Source: Sorangium cellulosum So0157-2
Lineage (GTDB): Bacteria > Myxococcota_A > Polyangia > Polyangiales > Polyangiaceae
NCBI RefSeq assembly: GCF_000418325.1
Contig: NC_021658.1
Location: forward strand, 2,356,001-2,420,000
Reading direction: 5' to 3'
Length of the DNA: 64,000 bases
The notes beneath the pieces were generated by a model. It saw nothing but the letters and a program-made list of their open reading frames with translations. It had not been told where the DNA came from and made no database searches. This document shows positions 16,415 through 25,097 of this stretch, piece by piece. The stretch's first letter is position 1. Every line of letters starts with the position of its first letter. The translations under genes and the position numbers were made by a program.

Positions 16415-18715
16415 ATGGAGTACCGAAAGCTCTGGATAGCCCTCGCGATCGTCTTGTTGGCCTCGTTTGCCGTGCTCGGGGGCGTCGGGTACCGGGCCGT
16501 CCTCTCGGGGCCGCCCATCCCGGCGCGCGTGGTCACCACCGACGGCCGGACGCTCTTCGACGGGCGCACCATCCAGGATGGGCAGAACGTCTGGCAGTCG
16601 ATCGGCGGCCAGCAGATCGGCTCGATCTGGGGGCACGGCGCCTACGTGGCGCCGGACTGGACCGCCGACTGGCTCCATCGCGAAGCCGTCTTCGTCCTCG
16701 ATCGGTGGGCGCGGGATCAGGGCGCCCCGTCGTTCGCCGCGCTCGACGTCGAGCAGCGGGCGGCGCTCTCGGCGCGGCTCGAGGAGCGCATCCGCCGGAA
16801 CTCCTACGACCCCGCGCAGGGCACGATCGCGATCGATCCCGCGCGCGCCGAGGCGTTCGAGGCGCTCGCCGCGTATTACGCGAGCGTCTTCGGCGAAGGC
16901 CGGGACGAATACGCCATCCCGCGAGGCGCGCTTGTCGACCCCGAGAAGCAGCGCGCCATGGCGGCCTTCTTCTGGTGGACGGCCTGGGCCTCCGCCGCGG
17001 AGCGCCCCGGGGAGACCGTCTCGTACACGCAGAACTGGCCGCACGAGCCGCTCGTCGGCAACCGGCCGACGGGCGAGGCCGTGGTCTGGAGCGTCGTGAG
17101 CTTCGTCCTGCTCCTCGCCGGGGTCGGCGGGATGGTGTGGTATTTTGCCTCAAGGGAGCAGGACCCTGAGGCGATGTCGCCGCCCGCTCGGGATCCGCTG
17201 CTCGGCCTGAGCCCGACGCCCTCGCAGCGGGCGACGGTGAAGTACTTCTTCGTGGTCGCGGCGCTCTGGGTCGTCCAGGTGGCGCTCGGCGCGATCACGG
17301 CGCACTACGGCGTGGAGGGGTCGGGCTTCTATGGGATCCCGCTCGACCGCTGGCTGCCGTACTCGGTGGCGCGGACATGGCATGTCCAGATCGGCATCTT
17401 CTGGATCGCGACGTCGTGGCTCGCGACCGGGCTCTACGTCGCGCCCGCGGTGGGCGGCGTCGAGCCGAGAGGACAGCGGCTCTACGTCAATGCGCTCTTC
17501 GCCGCGCTGCTCGTCGTGGTGGTGGGCTCGCTCGCGGGCGAGTGGCTGGGCATCCAGCAGCGGCTCGGCGACCTCTGGTTCTGGTTCGGCGCGCAGGGCT
17601 ACGAGTACGTCGATCTCGGCCGCTTCTGGCAGATCCTGCTCTTCGGCGGGCTTTGCTTCTGGTTCTGGCTGATGCTGCGGGCGCTCCGCCCGGCGCTCGC
17701 CCGCCGCGACGAGAGCCGCCCGCTGCTGGTCCTGTTCGCGCTGGCGAGCCTCGCCATCCCGCTCTTCTACGCAGCCGGGCTGATGTACGGGCAGCGCAGC
17801 CCGCTGGTCACGGCGGAGTACTGGCGCTGGTGGGTCGTCCACCTCTGGGTCGAGGGCTTCTTCGAGGTGTTCGCCACGGTCGTGATCGCGTTCCTCTTCG
17901 CCCGTCTCCGGCTGATCCGCGTGGCGCCCGCGACGCGCGCGGTGCTGTTCTCGACCGTGATCTTCCTCGGCGGGGGCATCATCGGCACGTTCCACCACCT
18001 CTATTTCACCGGCGTCCCGAGCGTGGTGCTCGCGCTCGGCGCGGTGTTCAGCGCGCTCGAGGTCGTCCCGCTGGTCCTCATCGGCTTCGAGGCGTGGGGG
18101 AACGTCCGCCTCGCGCGCGGCGCCGAGCGGGCGGCGTGGCTAGGCGCTTACCGGTGGCCCATCTACTTCTTCGTGGCGGTGGCGTTCTGGAACTTCGTGG
18201 GCGCGGGGCTGTTCGGGTTCTTCATCAACCCGCCGATCGCGCTGTATTACATGCAGGGCCTCAACACGACGCCGGTGCACGGCCACACGGCCTTGTTCGG
18301 CGTCTACGGGATGCTGGCGCTCGGCCTGATGCTCTTCTGCCTGCGAGCGCTCCGGCCCGGGCTCGCCTGGAAGGAGCGGGCGCTCGCCGCCGCGTTCTGG
18401 CTGATCAACGGCGGCCTCGTCGCGATGGTGCTCCTGAGCCTGTTGCCGATCGGCCTGCTCCAGGCGTGGGCCGCGGTCGAGCACGGGACATGGTACGCGC
18501 GGTCGGCGGAGTTCCTGCAGACCGGGCTGATGGACAAGCTGCGGTGGATGCGGGTGCTCGGCGACTCGGCGTTCGCGCTGGGCGCGCTGCTGCTCGGCTG
18601 GTTCGTCCTCGGGCTCTGGACGGGGCGATCGTTCGATCCCGCGAAGGGGAGGGTGGAGGAGGGGGAGCCGGGGATCCGCCCCGGGCCGAGGTCGCGTCCG
18701 TCGGCCGCGGAGTGA
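16415..18715 (+). CDS. norZ: Quinol-dependent nitric oxide reductase
   Basis: A 766-residue inner-membrane heme-copper-oxidase relative that reduces two NO to N2O with electrons from quinol. An N-terminal helix (LWIALAIVLLASFAVLG) and a periplasmic domain of about 190 residues replace the separate NorC subunit. This N-terminal fusion marks the single-chain qNOR type. The catalytic subunit follows with heme and non-heme iron ligands in TWHVQIGIFW, HLWVEGFFEVF, TFHHLYFTG and TPVHGHTALFG. I chose the ATG at 16415 with GGAG 7 nt upstream. No norQ/norD or denitrification genes are nearby, so NO detoxification is more likely than respiration (inference). Confidence 0.93.
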   Translation: MEYRKLWIALAIVLLASFAVLGGVGYRAVLSGPPIPARVVTTDGRTLFDGRTIQDGQNVWQSIGGQQIGSIWGHGAYVAPDWTADWLHREAVFVLDRWARDQGAPSFAALDVEQRAALSARLEERIRRNSYDPAQGTIAIDPARAEAFEALAAYYASVFGEGRDEYAIPRGALVDPEKQRAMAAFFWWTAWASAAERPGETVSYTQNWPHEPLVGNRPTGEAVVWSVVSFVLLLAGVGGMVWYFASREQDPEAMSPPARDPLLGLSPTPSQRATVKYFFVVAALWVVQVALGAITAHYGVEGSGFYGIPLDRWLPYSVARTWHVQIGIFWIATSWLATGLYVAPAVGGVEPRGQRLYVNALFAALLVVVVGSLAGEWLGIQQRLGDLWFWFGAQGYEYVDLGRFWQILLFGGLCFWFWLMLRALRPALARRDESRPLLVLFALASLAIPLFYAAGLMYGQRSPLVTAEYWRWWVVHLWVEGFFEVFATVVIAFLFARLRLIRVAPATRAVLFSTVIFLGGGIIGTFHHLYFTGVPSVVLALGAVFSALEVVPLVLIGFEAWGNVRLARGAERAAWLGAYRWPIYFFVAVAFWNFVGAGLFGFFINPPIALYYMQGLNTTPVHGHTALFGVYGMLALGLMLFCLRALRPGLAWKERALAAAFWLINGGLVAMVLLSLLPIGLLQAWAAVEHGTWYARSAEFLQTGLMDKLRWMRVLGDSAFALGALLLGWFVLGLWTGRSFDPAKGRVEEGEPGIRPGPRSRPSAAE

Positions 18716-18774
18716 GGGAGCGGGCGCGGGGGCCCGCGCCCACGGCCTGTGGGCCTGCCGTCCCTCCGCTCCGC

Positions 18775-20172
18775 TCAGGCGAGCGGCGCCGCGCCGGCGG
18801 CGCCGACCCCGACGCGGACGATCTTGCCCCCCGTGAGGCGCAGGAGCCGGACGACGAGGAGCACCGAGTTCGTCACGAGCCCTGTCGTGAGCCCCCACCA
18901 GAGGCCTTGTGCGCCGAGGCTCAGCGCGAAGCCGAACAGGAGCGTGAGCGGGAAGCCGACAAGCCAGTGAGAGGCGATGTTGGCGAGGAACGGAAACCGC
19001 ACGTCCCCCGCGCCGCGCAGCGCCCCGGCCGCGACCACCTGGACGCCGTCGAAGAGCTGGAACAGCGCGGCCACATAGAGCAGCTGGACGCCGATGTTCA
19101 CCACCTCGGCGTCCGACGTGAACAGGCCGACGAGCCTGCGCGGGGCCAGGGCGAACAGGAGGGCGCCGCACGTCATGACGGACGTGCCGAGGGCGAGCCC
19201 GAGCAGCGCGGATCGCCGCGGAGGGGCGCCGGCGCCGATGGCGTGGCCGACGCGCACCGACGTGGCGCCCGCGACGCCGAGCGCGCCCATGAAGGTGAAG
19301 CTCGCGAGCCCGAGGGCGATCTGGTGCGCCGAGACGGTGGCGGCGCCGAGGCGCCCCACGATCATCCCGAGGACCGCGAAGGCGCCGCTGCCGACGAGCA
19401 GGTGCAGCCCGATGGGCACGCCGAGGCGGAAGACCGCCCCCGTCGCGACGCGCTCGCGCGGAGGCGCGGGCCGGCGCCGCCCCGCCGCGCGGAGGACGAC
19501 GGCGGCGAGGACGAGGCTGCCGGCGCTCGTCGCGAGCCCGGCGCCCAGGGCGCCGAGGCGCGGCAGCCCGACCGGCGGGAGGCGCAGCCACGCGAGCATG
19601 TCGTCGCCGCGCACGAGCAGCCCGCAGAGCGCCGCGTTGACGACGTTGGCGGCGATGGAGGCGACCAGCGCGGGCCGCGTCTCGCCGTGGGCCTGCAGGA
19701 ACGTCCGGTACGCGAGGTGCGCGAGGAACGGGAAGAACCCGGGAGCGTGGCCGAGCAGGTACGCGCGCACGCCCGGGATGAGCGCGGCCTCGACGCCGAT
19801 CGGCTCGAGCAGCAGCGTCGCGGCGAACGAGAGGGCGACGCTCGGCAGCGACAGGAGCGCGCAGGCGCGGAGCGTCGACCGCAGCGCCGCCCACGCCTGC
19901 GCCGGCTGGCCGGCGCCGATCGCCTGGGACGCGAGCGGCTCGAGGGCGAACGCGACGCCCATCCCGAACGAGGTCACCGCGAACATGATGGAGCGAGCGA
20001 TGCCGATGGCCGCGAGATCCTGGACCGAGGCGCGGCCGATGATCGCCGTGTCGACGAGGCTCATGGACACGAGGCCGAGCTGAGCGAGGGTGATCGGCAG
20101 CGCGAGTCGGGCCAGCGTGCGCAGCTCGGCGCCGGCGTCGGCGCCGGAGGGCGCGAGCGAAGTACGGCTCAT
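18775..20172 (-). CDS. MATE family multidrug efflux transporter
   Basis: A 465-residue membrane protein with about 12 helices. The N-terminal half opens LALPITLAQLGLVSMSLVDTAIIG, the typical MATE first helix; the duplicated half begins near residue 245 (FRLGVPIGLHLLVGSGAFAV). MATE proteins export cationic drugs or metabolites using Na+ or H+ gradients. It is convergent with the nitric oxide reductase gene. A 14-bp palindrome about 140 bp upstream (20312-20325) may be its operator. Confidence 0.92.
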   Translation of the reverse strand: MSRTSLAPSGADAGAELRTLARLALPITLAQLGLVSMSLVDTAIIGRASVQDLAAIGIARSIMFAVTSFGMGVAFALEPLASQAIGAGQPAQAWAALRSTLRACALLSLPSVALSFAATLLLEPIGVEAALIPGVRAYLLGHAPGFFPFLAHLAYRTFLQAHGETRPALVASIAANVVNAALCGLLVRGDDMLAWLRLPPVGLPRLGALGAGLATSAGSLVLAAVVLRAAGRRRPAPPRERVATGAVFRLGVPIGLHLLVGSGAFAVLGMIVGRLGAATVSAHQIALGLASFTFMGALGVAGATSVRVGHAIGAGAPPRRSALLGLALGTSVMTCGALLFALAPRRLVGLFTSDAEVVNIGVQLLYVAALFQLFDGVQVVAAGALRGAGDVRFPFLANIASHWLVGFPLTLLFGFALSLGAQGLWWGLTTGLVTNSVLLVVRLLRLTGGKIVRVGVGAAGAAPLA

Positions 20173-20311
20173 GCGAGCTCCATGAGGGCCGCCGTGTATC
20201 CCCGGGATCGCGCTGCGTCAACGCGGCCCCGGGGGCGAGCGCGGCGGGTCATCCAGCGAGGGACTCGACCGCCGATCGCCCAGGAAGAACCGCTGTCCTC
20301 GGAGCGAGCCG

Positions 20312-20325
20312 CGTGACATGTCACG
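20312..20325. promoter_or_regulatory. Perfect 14-bp palindrome, possible operator
   Basis: CGTGACATGTCACG is a perfect inverted repeat between the MATE gene (start 20172) and the CPBP gene (end 20382), with another GTGAC half-site about 12 bp away. Palindromes of this form are commonly bound by dimeric regulators; which one is unknown. Confidence 0.35.
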
Positions 20326-20381
20326 GCGCCAGCGTGACAACCCCGCTCCCTTCACGACGATGACGGCCGCGGGGCGCCGCT

Positions 20382-21089
20382 TCAAGCGAAGCGCAGCGCG
20401 AGCATCCCGATCAGGTTGATGCCCGCGTGCGCCACGACGCACGGCCAGACGTTGTCCCGTCGCACCGCGAGCGCCCCGAGCGCCAGGCCGATGGCGAAGG
20501 TCTGCACGACGCCGAGCGTGGCTTGATAGAAGTGGCCGACCGCGAACAGGGCGGACGTCAGCACGACGGCGCCGGCGGCGGCGGCAGGGTCGTGGGGGGT
20601 TGGGGACAGGGCGGCGCGCAGGCGCGAGATGAAGAAGCCGCGGAAGACCAGCTCTTCGTACGTGCCGGTGAAGAGCGCGAGCGGAAGGATGAGCGCCGGC
20701 GGAAGCTCGGAGAAGCCGCTGAGCGCGGCGGTCTTCTCGGCGGCGAGCTGCTCCGGGGAGACGCCCGCTGCCAGCCCGTAGACGACCGTCCCCGCGCCGG
20801 CGAGCAGGTAGCTGGCGATCAGCCCGAGCAGGCCCCAGCCGAGCACGGCGGCCGGCGCCTCGCGCCGGAAGCCGAGCGTGCTCCAGCGCTCCCGGAACAC
20901 GGCGAGCATGACGGCGATGCTGCCGAGCAAGATGCCGCCGCCGGCGGCGACGCCCTGGGCGATGTCGCGCGGTGAGAGGCTTCGCGCGGCGGGGCGCGCC
21001 GCCTCGCCGAGCGCGAGGAGCGCCAGCAGGACGGCGGCGACGACGAGGGCCTGCAGCGCTGATCTGGCGCGGCGGGTGGGGGCGGACAT
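20382..21089 (-). CDS. CPBP-family intramembrane metalloprotease
   Basis: A 235-residue multi-helix protein of the Abi/CAAX-protease type. It has the three expected motifs: EELVFRGFF (EExxxR), FAVGHFYQ (FxxxH), and HAGINL near the C-terminus. These residues form the membrane-embedded metal site. Bacterial relatives act in processing of membrane peptides, peptide self-immunity or unknown roles. The start is the ATG at 21089; upstream the frame stays open into the LysR remnant only because of the frameshift there. It lies about 28 bp downstream of that remnant on the same strand. Confidence 0.85.
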   Translation of the reverse strand: MSAPTRRARSALQALVVAAVLLALLALGEAARPAARSLSPRDIAQGVAAGGGILLGSIAVMLAVFRERWSTLGFRREAPAAVLGWGLLGLIASYLLAGAGTVVYGLAAGVSPEQLAAEKTAALSGFSELPPALILPLALFTGTYEELVFRGFFISRLRAALSPTPHDPAAAAGAVVLTSALFAVGHFYQATLGVVQTFAIGLALGALAVRRDNVWPCVVAHAGINLIGMLALRFA

Positions 21090-21117
21090 GGCGGGAGTCG
21101 GGCGAGGCCGGCGCGGG

Positions 21118-21401
21118 CTACGGCGCCGCTGAGCCGCTCTCCATGAGGCCGTCGAACAGCATGGCGAGCACCCCCTCGTGGTCGGCCGAGCGCACCAGCC
21201 ACTCGAGCGACCGAAGCCCTCGCCGAGCGGCGTCAAGGCGACGCGCCGGCCGCGGGTGAACAGCGCGCCGCCGACCTCGGCCTCGAGCGCGCCGATGCGC
21301 GCGCTCACCGCCGGCTGGCCGACGCCCAGCGTCCGCGCGGCGCGGGTGAAGCTGCCCTCGCGCACGACGCGCAGGAAGGCGGTCAGCTGGGCGACGTCCA
21401 T
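21118..21401 (-). pseudogene. LysR-type regulator, decayed
   Basis: From the ATG at 21401 the first 60 residues are a clean LysR winged helix-turn-helix (AQLTAFLRVVREGSFTRAA, QPAVSARIGALE, LTPLGEG). Near 21215 the frame breaks, and a different frame continues as LRSLEWLVRSADHEGVLAM to a stop at 21118. The effector-binding domain of about 200 residues is gone. It is divergent from the acetyltransferase at 21487, the usual position for a LysR regulator and its target. A short in-frame variant start at 21437 is possible. Confidence 0.7.
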
Positions 21402-21438
21402 GGAGGCGCTTCCATCGAGGATATCGATGCGAACCATC

Positions 21439-21457
21439 GCTTCGATTGCATTGAAGC
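21439..21457. promoter_or_regulatory. Candidate LysR operator
   Basis: GCTTC, nine bases, GAAGC forms an interrupted palindrome in the gap between the LysR remnant and the divergent acetyltransferase. The form TTC-N9-GAA and its position suit a LysR recognition site. It may now be an orphan site, because the regulator is broken. Confidence 0.4.
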
Positions 21458-21486
21458 ATGGTAGCGCGGCCGTTAGGTTCACCGCC

Positions 21487-22068
21487 ATGGACACCGTACG
21501 AATGGCCGATGCCGGCGACGCCGCGGCGATCGCGGCGATCTACGCCCCGAGCGTCTCGGGGCCGATCTCGTTCGAGCTGGAGGCGCCGACCGTGGACGAG
21601 ATGGCGGCGCGCATCGCGGCCGTGCTCGCCCACGCCCCGTGGCTGGTCCTCGAGCGCGACGGCGCGGTGGTCGGCTACGCCTATGGGGCGCGCCACCGCG
21701 AGCGAGCGGCATACCGGTGGTCGGTCGACACCAGCGTGTACATCGACGCCGCTCACCACCGCACCGGGGTCGGGCGCGCGCTCTACCGCGCGCTGCTGGA
21801 GCTCCTGCGCCTGCAGGGCTTCTACGTCGCCCACGCGGGCGTCACGCTGCCGCACCCGGCCAGCGTCGGCCTCCACGAGGCGCTCGGCTTCGAGCCGGTC
21901 GGCGTCTACCGCGACGTCGGCTGGAAGCAGGGCGCGTGGCGCGACGTCGGCTGGTGGCGGCTCGCCCTGCGCGCGCCCGACGGCGCGCCCGCGCCGCCGC
22001 GGACGCCGGCGGAGATGGCAGGGCACCCGGCGTGGACGGCGATCCTCGCGCCCGGAGCCGTGGCGTGA
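21487..22068 (+). CDS. Phosphinothricin-type GNAT acetyltransferase
   Basis: A 193-residue acetyltransferase of the Pat/Bar/YncA group. N-terminal AAAIAAIYAPSV and ISFELEAPT are typical of that group. The acetyl-CoA loop is HHRTGVGRALYRAL, and the C-terminal half has GFYVAHAGVTLPHPASVGLHEALGF and WKQGAWRDVGWW. Family members acetylate phosphinothricin, methionine sulfoximine or related amino acids. The start is the ATG at 21487, about 85 bp from the LysR start and divergent to it. The regulator is decayed, so control may be constitutive (inference). Confidence 0.85.
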   Translation: MDTVRMADAGDAAAIAAIYAPSVSGPISFELEAPTVDEMAARIAAVLAHAPWLVLERDGAVVGYAYGARHRERAAYRWSVDTSVYIDAAHHRTGVGRALYRALLELLRLQGFYVAHAGVTLPHPASVGLHEALGFEPVGVYRDVGWKQGAWRDVGWWRLALRAPDGAPAPPRTPAEMAGHPAWTAILAPGAVA

Positions 22069-22147
22069 GATCGGGCCGTTCGCGGCGCACAGAGCGGAGG
22101 CGCCGGGGGCGCCGCGATCCGATAGGCATGGCGGGCGCGGATGGCGC

Positions 22148-23059
22148 TCAGGGCGCGGACCCTCGTCCGTTGTCGATCCAGCTGGAGATCTCCTTCCGCG
22201 GCTCCCCTTCGAGCTCGAGCAGCTCCCTCAACCTCGACGCGAAGGACACGGGCGGCCGCCCGAGGACCGCCCCCAGGAGCGGATTGACGCTGGACGCCTC
22301 GCCTGCCTCCAGCGCCGGATACGTGGACGCCCAGAACCTCGCGACATCTCCGTTCGCGCTGTTCCGCCGCACGAACTCGTCCTGGCTCACCAGCGAGAAG
22401 CGTATCTCGCGGCCGAGGATGGACGAGATGAGCGCGGTCGTCTGCTCCAGCGTGTATGCCTTTGGCCCGACGAGGGCGATCGCCTCATCGTCGTATCCGC
22501 CGCCCGCGACGATCCTCGCCGTCGCCTCTGCGAGGTCGTCCCTCGCAGCCCAGGCGACCCCCCCGTCGCCCGGCACGACGACCTCGTCGTGTCCGGCGCC
22601 GAGGAACCCGAGGAAGACGGGGAAGCTCTCCATGTACACGCCTTCTCGGAGGATCGTGTAGGTGACCCCGCGCGATCTCAGGTAGGCCTCCGTGTCGAGG
22701 TGCGCCCTCATCACGGCTGCCTTGCTCTCTCGCCCGAAGGCGAGAGAGGTGTAGTAGACATGCCTCACCCCCGCCTTCACCGCTGCGTCGATCGCGTTCT
22801 TGTGCGACGCGACCCGCAGGTCGTCGGAGAAGGACGGATGAGAGACGATCAGCAGCTTGTCTCCACCGCGAAACGCGTCTTCCAGGGATCTGGGGTCGGT
22901 GTAGTCTCCCGACCTCACCTGCAATCCCGCCTTCTCGAGCTCTGCGCGAGCCAGGCGGTTGTGCAAGGAGACGATGATCTCGGAGGGGGGGACCAGCGTG
23001 AGGATGTGCTTGAGGACGGACGAGCCGAGGTGCCCCGTGGCGCCGGTGAGGATGATCAT
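22148..23059 (-). CDS. NmrA/QorB-like NAD(P)-dependent reductase
   Basis: A 303-residue atypical short-chain dehydrogenase. The N-terminus IILTGATGHLGSSVL holds the GxxGxxG dinucleotide motif. Further features are LLIVSHPSF, VYYTSLAFGRESKA and YTILREGVYMESFPVFLG. These resemble YtfG/QorB NAD(P)H:quinone reductases and NmrA sensors, which lack the usual YxxxK catalytic pair. It lies 80 bp downstream of the AraC-type regulator on the same strand and is its likely target (inference). Confidence 0.85.
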   Translation of the reverse strand: MIILTGATGHLGSSVLKHILTLVPPSEIIVSLHNRLARAELEKAGLQVRSGDYTDPRSLEDAFRGGDKLLIVSHPSFSDDLRVASHKNAIDAAVKAGVRHVYYTSLAFGRESKAAVMRAHLDTEAYLRSRGVTYTILREGVYMESFPVFLGFLGAGHDEVVVPGDGGVAWAARDDLAEATARIVAGGGYDDEAIALVGPKAYTLEQTTALISSILGREIRFSLVSQDEFVRRNSANGDVARFWASTYPALEAGEASSVNPLLGAVLGRPPVSFASRLRELLELEGEPRKEISSWIDNGRGSAP

Positions 23060-23139
23060 GGCGGGAGTCTATGGTCGCGCCCGGGGGTGGGGCAGGGCGA
23101 GAGCTGCGCTTCTCTTGCCGAATCCTGCGATCCGGCGCG

Positions 23140-24090
23140 CTACGGCTTCCGGAGGCGCTCGGCGTAGTTGCCGGGCGCGGCGCCGAAGCGGCGCTTGAAG
23201 TCGCGGGTGAAGTGCGAGGCGCTCTCGTACCCGGCGCGCTGCGCCGCCTCGCTCGCGCGCAGGCCAGAGAGCAGGAGGGCGCGCGCGTGCTGGAGGCGCA
23301 GCTGCTTCAGGTAGCGCATCGGAGAGACGCGGGCGACGGCGCGGAATCGATGCGCGAAATGCGACGGGCTCATGGCGACGTGCCGCGCGACCTCCGCCAC
23401 GGACAGCGGCCGCTCGACGTTCGCGCGGAGGAAGCGCATCGCCGCCTGGATCTTGTCCGCGTCGCGGTCGCGCCCCACGGCGCCTCGAACCATCGCGGCG
23501 GCCTCCGAGCGGAGCAGGCGAAAGACGAGCTCCTCGAACGCCAGGGGGGCGACGATCCGGCGCTCCACCGGGTCGCGGATCGCGCGGAGCAACCGGACGA
23601 CGGCGTCCTCGATCGGCGTGTCGAGGTCCGAGACGACGGCGGGAGCCGCCTCGGCCGCAGGCTCGGCGCTCGCGTCGGCCAGCGCGAGCAGCATCCTGGC
23701 GATCGCGTCCGGCGGGATCTCGAGGCTCATGGCGAGGTACGGAGAGGCGCTGTCGACCTCCGTTATCGCTTCTTCGAACGCCGCGTCCCTCGCCACGACG
23801 GCATAGCGCGAGGCGTCGTACTCGAGCTCGACCTCGTCGAACCGCGCGGTCGTCCTGCCTTGACCGACCACGGTGAGCGCCGGACCGAGGGCGTGCAGGA
23901 TCTGGCAGGTCGTCGGGCGCGACGCACGGACGAACTTCAGGCCGGGAAACGCCGCTTCCGTGCATCCCTCGGCCTCCGCGTAGCAGGCGATGAGCGCCGA
24001 GCGCTCGCCGGCTGACGCCGCGCGATGGATCCCTGCGGCTCGCGGGCCATCGGGCCCGTGCCGGAGCCGAGCGTCGGATCTTCGCAGCAT
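23140..24090 (-). CDS. AraC-family transcriptional regulator
   Basis: A 316-residue regulator. The N-terminal AraC_N (cupin-like) domain includes PTTCQILHALGPALTVVGQG and YLAMSLEIPPDAIARML. The C-terminal double helix-turn-helix has LSVAEVARHVAMSPSHFAHRF, YLKQLRLQHARALL and AGYESASHFTRDFKRRFG. I chose the ATG at 24090; an in-frame GTG five codons upstream is possible. The gene precedes the NmrA-like reductase. This pairing of an AraC_N regulator with a reductase is common. Confidence 0.9.
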   Translation of the reverse strand: MLRRSDARLRHGPDGPRAAGIHRAASAGERSALIACYAEAEGCTEAAFPGLKFVRASRPTTCQILHALGPALTVVGQGRTTARFDEVELEYDASRYAVVARDAAFEEAITEVDSASPYLAMSLEIPPDAIARMLLALADASAEPAAEAAPAVVSDLDTPIEDAVVRLLRAIRDPVERRIVAPLAFEELVFRLLRSEAAAMVRGAVGRDRDADKIQAAMRFLRANVERPLSVAEVARHVAMSPSHFAHRFRAVARVSPMRYLKQLRLQHARALLLSGLRASEAAQRAGYESASHFTRDFKRRFGAAPGNYAERLRKP

Positions 24091-24119
24091 GCTGCCAGTG
24101 TACACCGCGCCGCGCAGCT

Positions 24120-24152
24120 CACCAGCGCGTCACCGGCGCGTCACCAGCGCTA
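24120..24152. repeat. Three copies of an 11-bp unit
   Basis: CACC(A/G)GCGCGT is repeated three times in tandem at the end of the kinase gene and in the gap before the AraC gene. Function unknown. Confidence 0.5.
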
Positions 24153-25091
24153 CGCCCGCCCCCTCGCCGCCGCCGCCGTCGCATACGGCGGCTCGCGCCC
24201 GGCGCGCACCGCGGCGAGGTCGCCCCGCATCGTCCGCGCGTCGGGGTACCGCTCCTGCTTGAGGAAGGCGAGGGCGCGGTCCACCACGGCGCACAGGCCC
24301 GGCGGCGCCGTGGGGGCGTGCTGCGCGAGCGGCGGCGCCTTCTCGGTGGCGACGGCGATGAGCAGGCGCGCCTCGTCCAGGTTGCCGTGGATCGTGCGCC
24401 CCGCCAGCAGGCGGAACATCGTCGCGCCGAGGCCGAACAGGTCGGTCCGGCCGTCGATCTCGCGGATGAGGCCCAGCGCCTGCTCGGGCGCCATGTAATC
24501 GTCGGTGCCGATCGACACGCCGGTGCTCGTCGTCGTCATCTCGGGCACGCCCGCGACGTCCTCGAGCAGCGGGTCGAGCACGCGCGCGAGGCCGAAATCG
24601 AGCACCCGCACGCGCCCGTCGTTGCCGATGTGCAGGTTCTCGGGCTTGAGATCGCGGTGTACGATGCCGTGCTCGTGCGCCACGATCAGCACGTCGAGGA
24701 CCCGCTCGGCGAGCGCGATCACCTGGCCGACGGGGAGCGTCCCGTGCCGGACCATGCGGTCGAACACGGTCTCTCCCTCGAGCATCTCCATGGCCATGTA
24801 GACCGCGCCGTCGTCGGTGGCCCCGGACTCCAGCACCTGGGGGAGCCCCTCGCAGAGCGGCGCCACCGCGGCCAGCGCGTTCCCGATCGGCCCCTCGCGC
24901 AGGAACCGCTTGCGCACCTCGTCGATGCTGGCGAGCTCGGCGTGCAGGACCTTGACCGCCGCCACGCACCCGTCGGCGCGGCGGCCGAAGAAGACGCTCG
25001 CCATGCCGCCGACCCCAAGGACGCGCTCCACCGCCCACGGGCCGATCCACGTGCCGACGCGCTGCTCTGCCAGCTCCTCTTCGGTCAACAT
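24150..25091 (-). CDS. Eukaryotic-like Ser/Thr protein kinase
   Basis: A 313-residue cytoplasmic Hanks-type kinase with all catalytic elements: glycine loop VLGVGGMASVFFG, Lys47 in AAVKVL, HRDLKPEN, DFG in VLDFGLA, DDYMAPEQ, and DGRTDLFGLGATMFRLLAG. The C-terminal tail of about 25 residues has no sensor and no membrane helix. It is the only clearly active Ser/Thr kinase in the window; two others have lost key residues. It is divergent from the lipoate-ligase-like gene with only 6 bp between start codons, so at least one of the two starts may need revision. Confidence 0.93.
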   Translation of the reverse strand: MLTEEELAEQRVGTWIGPWAVERVLGVGGMASVFFGRRADGCVAAVKVLHAELASIDEVRKRFLREGPIGNALAAVAPLCEGLPQVLESGATDDGAVYMAMEMLEGETVFDRMVRHGTLPVGQVIALAERVLDVLIVAHEHGIVHRDLKPENLHIGNDGRVRVLDFGLARVLDPLLEDVAGVPEMTTTSTGVSIGTDDYMAPEQALGLIREIDGRTDLFGLGATMFRLLAGRTIHGNLDEARLLIAVATEKAPPLAQHAPTAPPGLCAVVDRALAFLKQERYPDARTMRGDLAAVRAGREPPYATAAAARGRA

Positions 25092-25097
25092 GGGGCG

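Noticed and set aside
20382..21494. Fusion of a LysR DNA-binding domain to a CPBP protease in one open frame
   Set aside because: The join is out of frame with the LysR remnant's tail and has a nonsense linker. The protease has its own ATG at 21089, so the fusion is a frameshift artefact.
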